A DNA stretch of 64,000 bases from Gracilaria domingensis (lineage: Eukaryota > Rhodophyta > Florideophyceae > Gracilariales > Gracilariaceae). Within the stretch, counting starts at the first letter, position 1; the number at the start of each line of letters is the position of its first letter. The DNA is taken from assembly GCA_022539475.1 (NCBI GenBank), contig VCMS01000010.1, forward strand, positions 62,001-126,000, given 5' to 3'. The position numbers and the translations under genes are program-made. This document shows positions 1-9,955 of this stretch, piece by piece. The notes under the pieces are model-generated. The model had not been told where the DNA came from and searched no databases. It saw nothing but the letters and a program-made list of their open reading frames with translations.

Positions 1-431
1 TTCGACTCCAGCTCTGCCCTCGCGTCCGGCGCCGAGTCGACCAGCGGCGTCTGCTCCGAAACAAACCTCTGCAGCCGGCCGTTACGCACAGCAACAGAGC
101 GATCCAGGCGATGCAGCCGGTGCTCCAACTGCGCGGCGCTGCGGCGCTTTCGCACGACGCGGTGCACGGCCGCCAGCCGGGCGGCCACGACGCGGCGGCG
201 CCACTCGCACAGCGCGACGCCGCCCGCGGCGGCCGCCAGCACGGCGGCGCTCAGCGGCAGCGCGAAGTGCAGCGGGAGACGGCGGCGATGCAGCGCGGCT
301 AGCGCCAGCGCGGCGGCGGCCAGCAGCAGCGCCGAGAGCGCGAGGTACAGCACGTGCACGAAGCGGTGCGCCTGCCGCAGCGCGACGTGCAGCGCGTGGC
401 GCGACGACGGCGGCAGCGCGGACGCGCTCAT
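1..431 (-). CDS. 5' part of a two-TM membrane protein gene (runs off the left edge)
   Basis: On the minus strand an ATG at 431 opens a frame with no stop for 143 codons up to the window edge, so the gene continues outside. The product starts MSASALPPSSRH, has two hydrophobic segments at about residues 24-44 (rich in L and A) and 54-70, and then a basic stretch with heptad-like Leu/Val spacing (about 75-125) that may form a coiled coil. The codons are very GC-rich. A TATA box (TATAAA, minus strand, 494-499) lies about 65 bp upstream and supports this start. The family is not recognised. Two closely spaced helices followed by a coiled coil resemble membrane-shaping or organelle-tethering proteins, but that is a guess. 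Confidence 0.6.
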   Translation of the reverse strand, partial: MSASALPPSSRHALHVALRQAHRFVHVLYLALSALLLAAAALALAALHRRRLPLHFALPLSAAVLAAAAGGVALCEWRRRVVAARLAAVHRVVRKRRSAAQLEHRLHRLDRSVAVRNGRLQRFVSEQTPLVDSAPDARAELES

Positions 432-490
432 CGCTGCGGGCGTGACGCGGCGGCCGCACGGCGCGGCGGCGGGCGCTGTGCGCCGCGGCG

Positions 491-500
491 CCGTTTATAG
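491..500 (-). promoter_or_regulatory. TATA box of the left-edge gene
   Basis: The minus strand reads CTATAAACGG, about 65 bp before the ATG at 431, inside a GC-rich spacer shared with the divergent ORF that starts at 626. Confidence 0.45.
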
Positions 501-625
501 CTGAGGTTTAAGCTGCAGCCAGGAGCGAGGCGAGCACGTGGGCGGCACGTGACTGTGGCGTGTGGGCGGGCGGAGCCTCATGCGTGGCAGTGCCAGCGCC
601 ACGCTGGCCACGACAGCGTGCCGCG

Positions 626-931
626 ATGGAGGAGACACGCCTCTTGAGCTCGTCCAGCACTGTGGGTGGTTCCACTCTTCTCAACCTCGCAAAGAAGATA
701 GACAAAACACTCGCCCGCCGTTCTTCCTGCGATCGAGCGACCAGGAACACGGACAGCGGCCTGAATGGCTCGGCGGTAGCCTTCTATCCTTCCTCTGGCA
801 CCGCAAGGACTGAAACGCCAACTGGCAACATGAAGTTGGGGTCTGTTGCGAGGGCCCGCCAAGGCCATGTGATCACTATTATACAGCAAATTAATTCTTG
901 CTTTGAAAAATATTTTAAGCAGTTTGGCTAA
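626..931 (+). CDS. hypothetical small protein, divergent from the left-edge gene
   Basis: The frame from the ATG at 626 encodes 101 residues beginning MEETRLLSSSS, rich in Ser, Thr, Arg and Lys, with no signal peptide or domain that I recognise. GC content is coding-like until about 870 and then drops sharply, so the last 20 or so residues may not be genuine: the gene could be truncated by AT-rich sequence or continue in a spliced exon. It shares a bidirectional GC-rich spacer of about 195 bp with the left-edge gene. A chance frame in a promoter island is a real alternative. Confidence 0.35.
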   Translation: MEETRLLSSSSTVGGSTLLNLAKKIDKTLARRSSCDRATRNTDSGLNGSAVAFYPSSGTARTETPTGNMKLGSVARARQGHVITIIQQINSCFEKYFKQFG

Positions 932-1618
932 TCAAACTACAATATACCGTTATATGAACATAAGTAAAAAAAGATTGGGAACATAAAACAACCTTTTTGC
1001 TTTTTGTGTGGACAACATTAGTCTACTATTAAATCTAAAACTTTGTTAGAAAGAAGGGCGTTAATTTCAGATAGAAGAAGCTTTGTGTCCTTTACCTTGA
1101 GAAGTGCGCTTTTCAAAGCGCTGATATTCTAACTTTTGTCCTCGAACGACAACAGTTTTGAGCAAGTTTCGTAAATTCGATTGGTTCATATTGTTTGTTG
1201 CGAGATCGCTTAGAACGACACTTTCAACGTGTTCTTCAGACTGGGCTCTTCAAGAGAATAGATTAGCTAACCTTTTGAATTTCAAAATTTGAAAAGTCAA
1301 AAATTCTAATCGATTGTAAGCGCGTGCCGCCATCTGAGTCTTTTTGCACACCAAAAGAATTCTTGATGGCCTCGCAACTGCCAGCAACGATTTAACGTGC
1401 ATGCAGATTCATCGTGCCTGACAGTCGTGAGTAGCACGACCGTTTAGAGTAGAGCAGTAGCAACGGGTCCCCCACCCGCATTGCGCCCACACCGGTACAA
1501 AAGCCGCGCTTCTCATCCCCCTCAGTAAGCTTTGGGAATCAAACATCATATTCTTGACGCCGAAATCTTGTAGTTCGCCACAGTGGGCAACAGCCATTTA
1601 TCACTGTTGAATTACTTC
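932..1618 (+). promoter_or_regulatory. AT-rich spacer and promoter of pseudokinase copy 1, conserved with copy 2
   Basis: From about 1150 this stretch matches about 5785-6232 upstream of copy 2, including a well-kept block near 1195-1240 versus 5823-5870 and the 5' leader just before the start codon. A TATA-like TACAAAAG (1496-1503) lies where copy 2 has TACTTAAA (6123-6130), about 105-120 bp before each ATG. The part before 1080 shows no recognisable feature. Confidence 0.4.
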
Positions 1619-2512
1619 ATGGATTCGATCTCCCAAATTTATCAAAAGGGCGAGAGGTTTGACCAATATGTTATTGAAAGGCTTATCAGCAGTGAGTACA
1701 TCCAGATGATATATTGTGCTTATGATACCGTGCGGGAGACAAACGTTTTGCTTACCATAGAAAAGCATGACAAGTTCCAAAAAGCGAGTGACTTTTCCAA
1801 AATATTCCGGCAGAAATTTGGCGGTGATGGCCTCCCTATTGTCAAGGTTTTACAAGTTGGCGAGTTCAATGGGTCTCAGTTTGCTGTTCAGGAGTACCAC
1901 GGACCTTTGGCCTCGGAGCTTGTTAAAGATGGGGAAAAAATCACAAGAGAGAAAGCAACGACCATTTGCCTTTTAATTCTGGATGCTGTTAGAAAGATAC
2001 GCGAAAAGTGTCTTTATATACAAAGGATAGGCCTGGAGCACATTATGCTCACAGAAAACGTTGACAACAACTCTCCGGCTTGGTCAGCGGTTCACATTGC
2101 GAATGTCCCCGTAATTGGAGCTGCAAAAGGAGATCGTCCCGGAGACCACCAACACATGCTGAATGATCTTCTCCAAATCTATTTCACGCTCTGGTTTGAA
2201 TACTCAGGGAATGTGCGACCAAGCTTTCCGCCAGTGGCAGAAAAATTTCCTGAGTTTAAGAAACTGTTCACTTATATCAGTAGGCTCGCTCCGGAAATTG
2301 GCGGGGGCTACATACCGGACTATGACCTAGTACGTGAGCTGATTTTAGGTAGGACAGTGGATCCCTCACTGTTCCCCCCCGCTCGTGAGCAGGAAAACCG
2401 TTTGAACGCGTTAGACAGCTCACGCAAAGAACTATTACGGTGGAATATCTCACTGATGGGAATATGCTTAGTTGATTTCGAGTTGTCTGTGAAAGGCAGA
2501 AGGACATTGTAG
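1619..2512 (+). CDS. CK1-fold pseudokinase-like protein, copy 1
   Basis: The product has 297 residues from the ATG at 1619; a longer frame upstream begins only with GTG. The order of motifs follows the casein kinase 1 catalytic domain. An N-lobe start (FDQYVIERL) is followed by VVYKAYD-like IYCAYDTVRE (31-40), a GLP..K block (71-76), a hinge QEYHGPLASELV (91-102) matching CK1 'MELLGPSLEDL', a catalytic-loop region (132-145), and a C-lobe end PDYDLVRELILGR. Key residues are missing: the ATP-binding Lys position reads T46, the HRD position reads IQR (134-136), DFG is replaced by ANV (161-163), and no glycine loop is seen. This indicates a catalytically dead kinase fold. The family assignment comes from motif reading, not a search. 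It is paralogous to the gene at 6233-7159. Confidence 0.7.
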   Translation: MDSISQIYQKGERFDQYVIERLISSEYIQMIYCAYDTVRETNVLLTIEKHDKFQKASDFSKIFRQKFGGDGLPIVKVLQVGEFNGSQFAVQEYHGPLASELVKDGEKITREKATTICLLILDAVRKIREKCLYIQRIGLEHIMLTENVDNNSPAWSAVHIANVPVIGAAKGDRPGDHQHMLNDLLQIYFTLWFEYSGNVRPSFPPVAEKFPEFKKLFTYISRLAPEIGGGYIPDYDLVRELILGRTVDPSLFPPAREQENRLNALDSSRKELLRWNISLMGICLVDFELSVKGRRTL

Positions 2513-2940
2513 AACGATTAAGAGACGCAAGAGTCCGACACCTGTAGCAACGTAATCAATTGACTTGATCTACATCTTGTAAGGTGTGGCAATCTGTTTG
2601 CGTCTACTACATTCTACTGTCAGAGGATATTGTCCTCTGTTTGGATTTGGATCTTTATTATAAGTCCTCGCTCTCTCTCTTTTGTGAGAGAGTCGACACA
2701 CATCATCGTAAAGAACCTATATTTCTTCTGCTTCTTGAAAGCTATACTGTCGTTTCCACGACTCTTATTGTCAAGCAGCCTTTCGGAGGGCGCCACTGAC
2801 CGCTAGCAGCCCTTTGAGGGCCGCCACTGCACACAGGCTCAGCCTTTTGAAGCCCGGACGCCTACTTTACTCTCTCTACCGCCTTCGTCCCTACCAGCGC
2901 AGTCTGTTCTGTTTTGGTTCCGGGATTCGACAGACATAGA
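2513..2940 (+). other. about 420-bp insertion downstream of copy 1 (solo-LTR candidate)
   Basis: Copy 2 goes almost directly from its stop codon to the shared 3' sequence (from 7160), whereas copy 1 has about 420 extra bases before the match resumes near 2941. The insert contains a TATA-like TTATTATAAG, a CT-rich stretch and a small hairpin (AGAGGA/TCCTCT), as LTRs often do. I could not find matching target duplications, so a solo LTR is only a possibility. Confidence 0.3.
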
Positions 2941-3750
2941 TATGGATGAAGTTTGGACAAGGCTGTGTCATTTTTTCAGTGATTGTTGCCAACACATAAC
3001 TTCTAGGTAAAATGAATGTTTCGGAGTAAACATTTTTATGTGTTTTATGCTAATACATATGTCTGTAACTTAGTATATACCTATATGCAGCGGCCTGTCT
3101 GTGACTACCAAAATAGTAGAATGATTAATCACGAGTCACCTGGTCCGTAGGAGCTAAATGACTTTTAAATGACTGACTTGGCTACGGATTAGAACTATTG
3201 TCAATTTAGTCAAACGCAAGAAATTGTGGTCAAAAAGACACGGGGCAACAATATATTACATCAATTTCTTCCGAGAAATAGGGTAGTATACAGAAATATA
3301 CCACGTCACAAAAACTCGGATATAGTCTACAATCAGCGCTTTAAGAAGTAATAATTTTTCGAGGACACGCAGAAGTTGATTTATCAGAGCAAATTCTAGA
3401 GGCGGCGCGGCGCAAGATGCTCTTCACCGGAATGATCATGATCTATCTTCTCTCGAGAGAAGATAGATCTGATCATTTGCTCTCGATCGGTAGAGCATCT
3501 GGCGCCACGCCCGTGGTTTGAAACACCCTCCCACCCAACCCGGGAACAGTACATCTCTTGTCGAGTGTACTGCGTGCAAGAAGTTGTGCTTACTTGCATT
3601 GTGCTTGGACATGGCCGTTCTCAAAACCCCACTTACCAAGACACTAAAGATCTTACGCCGCAAAGCAATAGCTTAGCGATGAATAAAAGTCTCAAAGTAA
3701 AAAACGCAAAGCTCCTCTAGAAACAAGGTTTTGATACACGGGAAAGTTAG
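2941..3750. repeat. 3' part of the tandem duplication, copy 1
   Basis: The stretch 2941-3085 matches 7165-7310 downstream of copy 2, and 3690-3750 matches 7870-7930. The duplicated unit is therefore larger than the gene, with later indels between the copies. No gene is evident here apart from the palindrome at 3431-3477. Confidence 0.4.
3431..3477. repeat. near-perfect 47-bp palindrome
   Basis: The core at 3441-3468 is a perfect 28-bp palindrome with no spacer; its half-site is ATCTATCTTCTCTC. The arms continue outward through AATGATCA with a single-base offset. It could extrude as a cruciform or bind a dimeric protein. No gene overlaps it. Confidence 0.7.
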
Positions 3751-5640
3751 TGAAGATAGTTACATTTCTCTAAAGAATATATCTCTGCCATCGCTAGTGT
3801 TGCTTATTTCCTCTATAGAAAATATATTTATTTTATATCTCTTAATATTCCAGAGTATGCGGCGTGGCTAGTCGTTTTTTATTTTGACAGTGTTTTCATG
3901 TATTATTTTATCTTAGAAAACAGCACAAACAAAAACAAAACACAGCCAAAAAGTGTTCTTTTTATGGTTGTTTTATAAACTTTATACAGTGATGCTTAGA
4001 TCTTTGTCACTTCTGATTTGGAGGCAATCGGAGAGATTTTGTCTAAACTCGCCTTGTGAAAGAACTTCAGTTTTGGATATAACCTGATATACCCTTCCAA
4101 AATCTGTGCATGGAAGGAAAGTTTTTTCTCCATGCGCTCATTTGTTGGATTGGCAGTGATCCCATGCAAGCAATGTTCCAAAAAGGGCTCAAAATGCCCC
4201 GTGTGACACGGCGCATATTTTTAAATAATTTTATTAGATAATGACCGATTGTTTGATAAGAAAGAGATGGTTCTATATATAAGCGCACACTTTTCGTCAG
4301 TGTACCAACAACGTAAGAAGATTTATTGTTTCACTTGGGTACAGCTCCATGAGCGATCTTTACTGTTTTGGTGTAGGTGAGAGTGTCTCAGTAAAGACTG
4401 AAAAACACCAGCTCGATTACAAAGTAATCTAGGTACACGAGCATCTAGAAGATGCGTCATGTCCCTGAAAAAAACTACAGGCGAGGGTGAGTGGGAAAAA
4501 GACAGATATCCGGAAGACCCTTCGTCAAAGTCGCAGAAGGTTGTGATGGATCGATGCTGGTCGGAATCAACTGCCCGCTGCCGCTCCGACGACTTCCATA
4601 AGTACAGAACTGGCAGCGGGCAGGACGAGCAAAGATCCAGTCACAGTTCCCAAATTTTCCAATAAATCTACTTCCTCGTCCGGAAAATCCATACTAGAAC
4701 TTCTATTACTGCTAGTATTATTCTATTTTAGCTAAAATTGGCTTTACAATTTGAGCTGATTGCAGAGTGTCCACGCCAGTAGGAGCTTTGCAATAAAGAA
4801 TATTTAGCACACTACACCACGACAGTCTGGACCTAAACATTAGAAACAAGTAGAAATGCAAAGACCTATTCTACTAGTAGAAAAGTAAATCAATGTAGAA
4901 CTGTGCGAGTGTCACTTTAGTTTTTCGCATGCGTTGCTCATTCGTTGCAGAGACTCAGAAACAGCTTTAACTTCTATGAATAGAGACTTTCAAATTTTGT
5001 GTCAAAAACAACTTTTCAAAAAATTACGTTCTGGTTCGTGTCAATGCAAACTCTTCTTTATTGTGTCTCTCTCGTTAAGCTCTCAGAACGATCTATATTG
5101 TTTCGGGACTGTGGGAGACACAGGCGAGCAAACGCTCATGATGCCTGCTTCTCCGCAGAGCAAAACTTTGCGCGTTCAGTGCGTTCCATCGGAACGTCAC
5201 AGCTCCCAGGGTGCGTGGTGTGGGTGCTTAAAAAGCCTAAACTAGAAGCAAGTATCGTATGGTTAGAACCGGTTGACGATGAAGCACAGCGGCAGTGACG
5301 AAGGATCTGCACTCAGTCAGCTTCGGAGCCTTTGTCTCTGTGCGCGACCAAAAGATCGTTCTTCCCGCCAAAACTTCCCTTCCAAATAAATTCTCTTCCT
5401 GGTTTCCGGAAATTCCAAAAATTTAGACATTTGCCAAGTTCTGTATTTGTGACGACCAAAATAGTAGAATGAGAGAAGCATGTCATATTGGGTTAGTCAC
5501 AATGTCCTAATAATAATGAGCAATATAAGATACTGACGAGTCGTTGTGATAGAGTAGTCAGTCAATTTTTATTATATGGCAAAGTAGGTCGTCATAAATA
5601 GGGTTAAACACGGTCCTGCAAAAGACTTTTCCCAAGCTTT
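3751..5640 (+). other. intergenic region with an internal tandem duplication
   Basis: About 4300-4700 and about 5040-5420 resemble each other; the shared pieces include the DLYCFG-coding stretch near 4355 and 5091 and an AATAAA-bearing end near 4662 and 5384. A TATA box (TATATATAA) sits near 4273-4281. Short ORFs follow it (27 codons from 4353; 68 codons from 4459; 103 codons from 4934), but none is conserved over its full length between the two units, so no gene is called. Confidence 0.35.
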
Positions 5641-6232
5641 GAATTCAAATTCAATCACATCATGGAAAATGTTTATCAGTTTTTGAAAATTGTACTTTCT
5701 GGATTAAAACTTTGAAGAGCCATTTTCCCGAAAACTCATGAAGAGAATCCGTATATCTTAACTTCTTTCCAGGAAAGACAGAGTTATGAGAAAGTTCGTA
5801 AAATCAAATGGTTCATATTTCTTGTTGCGAGATCGCTTAGAACGACTCCTTCAACATATTTCTCAAACTGGGAACAGCGTGTATGAAGCTAAATTTTGTC
5901 TACGGTTGAGTTTTGTAACATCAAACGGTTCTTGTCCGTTGCAAGTGGGCGCAGCCAATTTGTGCACCTTGCAGACCAAAATATCTACTTGGTGGCCTCG
6001 CAAATGCCTCCAACAATTCAGCATGCATTCAGATTCATCGGGGAGAGCAGTCGTGAGTAGCATGACCGTTTAGAGGAGAGCCGTCACAACCAGTCCTTCA
6101 CCGCATTGGGCCAGCACAGCGATACTTAAACCGCGCTCCTCATTCCTTTCAGAAAACCGAGGGCATCGAACATCTTATTCTGGACGTCGAATACTCGTGT
6201 AGTTCGCAACAGTGTGCCACCGCAAAGTATCA

Positions 6233-7159
6233 ATGTGTGATTGCATGAGGAGTAGCCGTCTATATCAAGAGGGCGAGAAGTTTGACCAATACGTTATTAT
6301 TGATGTGCTTTGCCCCAGCTACGACAATGTGGTATATTGTGCGTATGATACTGTGCGGGAGAGAAAAGTTTTGCTGACCATAGATAGGAATAAGCCGGGG
6401 TGCCTGTCCGTTGCCGAACTAAAACTTGACACTTTCAACCAGCTGCGGGAAAGTTGTGGCGTTAATGGCCTCCCTTTTGTCAAAGTTTTAGATTTTGGCA
6501 AATCTGAAAGGTTTAATTTTGTTGTTCAGGAGTATCACGGACCTCTGGTCTCGGAGCTGGTTCAAAATGGGAAAAAAATCACAAGAGAAAAAGCGACTAC
6601 CATCTGTCTTTTGATTCTGGATGCTATTATAAATATGCACCAAAAGGGTCTTGTTATGGAAAAAATGCGGCTGGAGGACTTAATGCTCATCGAAAACGTT
6701 GGCAACAACCCTCCAACTTGGTCAGCAGTTCACATTGCGAGAGTCGAAAAAGTTGACTCTGTAGAAGAAGATGAACCCGAGGACCACCAGGATACGCTGA
6801 AAGAACTTCTCTACATCTATTTGGAGCTCTGGTTTAGTACTTCAGGCCGTCTGCGGGTTCAAGAGTATCCGGAATTGGTCAAATTGGCAGAAAGAGTTCC
6901 TGAGTGTAGGCAACTGTGCATCTACATATATAGGCTCGTTCAGGAAGATGAACTCCACATGCCAAACTATGACGTTGTACGTGAGCTGTTTTTAGGTAGG
7001 AGAGTGGATCCCTCACTGTTCCCTCCTCCCGGTGAGCATGAAGAAAGATTTAACGTGTTCGCTGGGTCACAAAACAGCTTCTGTACAGACCTATGGCGGT
7101 GCAAACTCTCACTGTTGGGTAGAAGCGTATTTCAATTCAAGATTTCTGACCGCCCGTAG
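6233..7159 (+). CDS. CK1-fold pseudokinase-like protein, copy 2
   Basis: The product has 308 residues from the ATG at 6233. It keeps the CK1-like motif order more clearly than copy 1: VVYCAYDTVRERKVLLTI (33-50), NGLPFVKV (78-85), QEYHGPLVSELV (99-110), LDAIINMHQKGLVMEKM (129-145), a DTLKELLYIY stretch (187-196) matching CK1 'DDLESLGYVL', and PNYDVVRELFLGR near the end. The catalytic residues are again lost: the VAIK lysine position is T49, HRD is MEK (142-144) and DFG is ARV (169-171). No signal peptide or TM segment is seen, so a cytosolic scaffold or decoy role is possible. The closest match in the window is the gene at 1619-2512, in the same orientation. Confidence 0.72.
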   Translation: MCDCMRSSRLYQEGEKFDQYVIIDVLCPSYDNVVYCAYDTVRERKVLLTIDRNKPGCLSVAELKLDTFNQLRESCGVNGLPFVKVLDFGKSERFNFVVQEYHGPLVSELVQNGKKITREKATTICLLILDAIINMHQKGLVMEKMRLEDLMLIENVGNNPPTWSAVHIARVEKVDSVEEDEPEDHQDTLKELLYIYLELWFSTSGRLRVQEYPELVKLAERVPECRQLCIYIYRLVQEDELHMPNYDVVRELFLGRRVDPSLFPPPGEHEERFNVFAGSQNSFCTDLWRCKLSLLGRSVFQFKISDRP

Positions 7160-8539
7160 CACTACATAGATTTGTACAAGATTCGGACATGACTGTGTGG
7201 CCGTTTCAGTGATTGTCGGCGACACTAACTTCTACGTAATATGAATGTTTCGGAGTGATCATCTTCATGTTGTTTTATGCTGATAAATATGTCTGCAACT
7301 TAGTAAATATGCTTGTTAACTGTGTGTAAAACGTTTGAATTACGTTCAACAAGAATGGAGCACCTGCGAATTGGCATCGCATCGTTTATCAAATTGGTAG
7401 ATTCTGTTTAACGGGATTGACGAGTCAGCCAGCTGCGTTCAGTAGAGGACAAGATATCATCTGTACTGCGAAGTGGCATTTTGAGCTGATAATAGCAATT
7501 ATTGTATCGCAGAGATCACAAGATATGTGTGTCTTGTTTAGCTTTGGTAAAGAAGGGGGCAAGGACCGCATCCTGTCTGCCTCGTTGAATCTCCACAAGA
7601 TCAACTATCCGGGTTCGGGTTGGGTAAGAAAAAAATAACACTAACTGAATCAGAGATCGCAGCGCGATGCTGGCTTCAAGAAGCCTTCTAATGGCAATAC
7701 CAAAAAGCTGCCGATCGTCATCACCGCATCACCGTCGGCGGGGACCGACGGCGGTGACCAACGCACAAGCACAAATGTCTTGGATCAAGTGCTAAAAGTA
7801 AACTATATTCTTCGTGCCTCGAAAAGATCAAGCTCTTAGCCACATTGAGGTTTATCAGCACTTTGAGAAGTAAACTTCTCAAAGTAAAAGACGCAAAGCT
7901 CCTCTAGAAGTAATTCTTTGATACACATGATAGCACGGAACAATTCTGCTTATTATATATTATTTATTTATTGTTTCATTTCGAGCTAAAATATTCTCAC
8001 ACACTCAGGTAATCAAACACTCTCCTTCTATCTTTTACAAATCTCACATCTTAATTTTGAAGTAGATATCTTTAAATTCTCATAAAAAACATAAGTTTTC
8101 TTACTGAGCGCCAAATATTAAAAGACAATCCTTTTAGACAACTTTGAACTTTTGCGTTCTACTGCAACACATAGAGCTGGGAAATGAAGGAAATGAAGAA
8201 AATCGTAGAAGTGTAAAATAAGAAGTTTGTCTCTTAATAGAAGTAAACTCAGCGCTAAAATACAATATGCTTTGACGCAATATGACAATGTAAATTACAA
8301 CAATTTTGATGTTACAAAATACAAAAATGGGCACAATACAGTAAACGTTCAAAAAGACAATGACCTTGACAATCTCACTCCCTGCAACCTGTACTCTGTA
8401 CCGTGCTGAATGTACAGAAACGAGCAATTTCTACATCCTTTCTAAACGGGGTCAAAATAAAGGGTTTTTCTTCATATTTGAACCCCTTGCGTGACATACG
8501 TCGTCTTAAATGTCACGCCAAAAACAGCACGTGTGCACA
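7160..8539. other. AT-rich spacer after pseudokinase copy 2
   Basis: The first 150 bases match the 3' flank of copy 1, and 7870-7930 matches 3690-3750. A GC hairpin lies near 7730-7760 (CACCGTCGG...CCGACGG). Otherwise I see nothing that supports a gene; the ORFs here are short and AT-driven. Confidence 0.4.
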
Positions 8540-9955
8540 CTTTGAACGTTATCGTGGTGGCAAAGGACGCGATTTCTTACAAAAGCTTACACTTGTTTCT
8601 CGTAGCAAGAAAAGAGTTAAAAGAGAACAATCGGCCACTCAAAGAGACAGACGTGAGCCCAAAATCTATCAAAGAAATAAAGTTAGTGTGCCCAGAAAAA
8701 TTTCTTACGGCAAAAAAGAAAAAACAACAAACTAATAGATTGACATCTACCAGACAAAAAAAAACAAACAACATACGAGAATGAACTGCATGCGAATTTT
8801 GCAGCCAAACATATATATGAGTGTCCAGCAAAAAACATCCAGACTTCACACGAAATGTGCCAAATAGAGTTACTCACTTAATATAAAACTTGACTCTATT
8901 CCCAAGCTATTCTTTTGCACACAATGTGACGCGTCACTCAAATTAGACAAAATTGGTAGTTTAATCCTAGACGTGGAGATGATCCACTTTATTTCTAGAT
9001 CGTGATCCCTACATGGCCAGTGTGGCTGACACAGCCCTCTATCGGTGCTCACGAGAGAAGAAACCCGGTTCTAAAACCGTAAAAGGTGACTGGCTATACC
9101 TACAGAGATGAAACTGAGAAAACAGCAAAGCCCAAGTGGGTATACAGTTACAGCGCGAAGTATGGGAGACAAACACTCAACTGTGCGGATGGTTTATACG
9201 GAACCAAATCTAAGAGCAGAGCCACGGCCCGTGCCAAACAGGTACAACAGAGCCAATAGTAGCACAACAGCCATGCAGTAGTTTCAACAGAATGGTCCAG
9301 ATTTGGGGGAGAGAATACCCGTACGAGGGCGGAAGCCGTTCCTAAACAAGGTGACAATGTCCAGAGCGACGCTACTTTTTGGCCAAGGCGCTTGACGGTA
9401 ACCGATATTGGAACAGTACAATAAACCAACAATGGGTGCACGCTTAGACTTGCTAAAGGATCCTGAGGGGTAGATATGTCAAGAACAGTCATGGTTACCC
9501 TACGCGAAAAGTAAGGAACATACGTAGGAAACAATATCTATAGTTCGGTCCTGAGAAATAAGACTCTACTCAGGTGAGTTTATTTGCTGGGCTCCAGAGC
9601 GAGATGGCCCGAGCCTATATAGGAATCTACCAAGAATTAAGGTATTACTAACTAAAACTGTGGTGTGTACCTCTCGAGGGTTGAACACGTGTACGACCCA
9701 GTGTCATGGTTCGTATGCAGAACCCCGGCGGGTACACCTTGAGTATCTACTCTACACGTCGGCTACGAAGTCCAGCGTTCGCTGGTATCCGTGAGCGAAT
9801 TTCCACATCTACCTATAAAGGTTTTTGTAGGCTTCTTCCGAAATTTAACCAACCATGGGGGTGCCATTCATAGTGTGCGCCGGGTCACCCAAGGGGTTCA
9901 GTGCTAATTATGAGATGCATTAGGCGCCGATTACCGGATCGTGTTCGCTCCACAC
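8540..9955 (-). mobile_element. decayed LTR-retrotransposon leader plus LTR-like fragment
   Basis: The stretch 8540-8955 is similar base by base to 18420-18835, the leader between gag and the 5' LTR of gypsy element A. The similarity shows in every reading frame, so it is a repeat and not a conserved protein. About 8960-9955 has scattered matches to the LTR family seen at 10354-11312 and in element B (for example the ACCCA.TGTCA motif). I read it as remains of a related gypsy whose gag-pol is gone. Confidence 0.4.

Noticed and set aside
82-459. 125-codon minus ORF
   Set aside because: It lies in a different frame from the frame starting at 431 that stays open to the edge, has a plausible TATA box and encodes two TM helices. 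This one is an Arg/Ala-rich shadow.
8403-8735. Plus-strand ORF resembling one at 18280-18624 (shared ...QRNK...TN end)
   Set aside because: The similarity extends through all six frames and belongs to the leader of a gypsy element on the other strand; it is DNA-level repeat homology.
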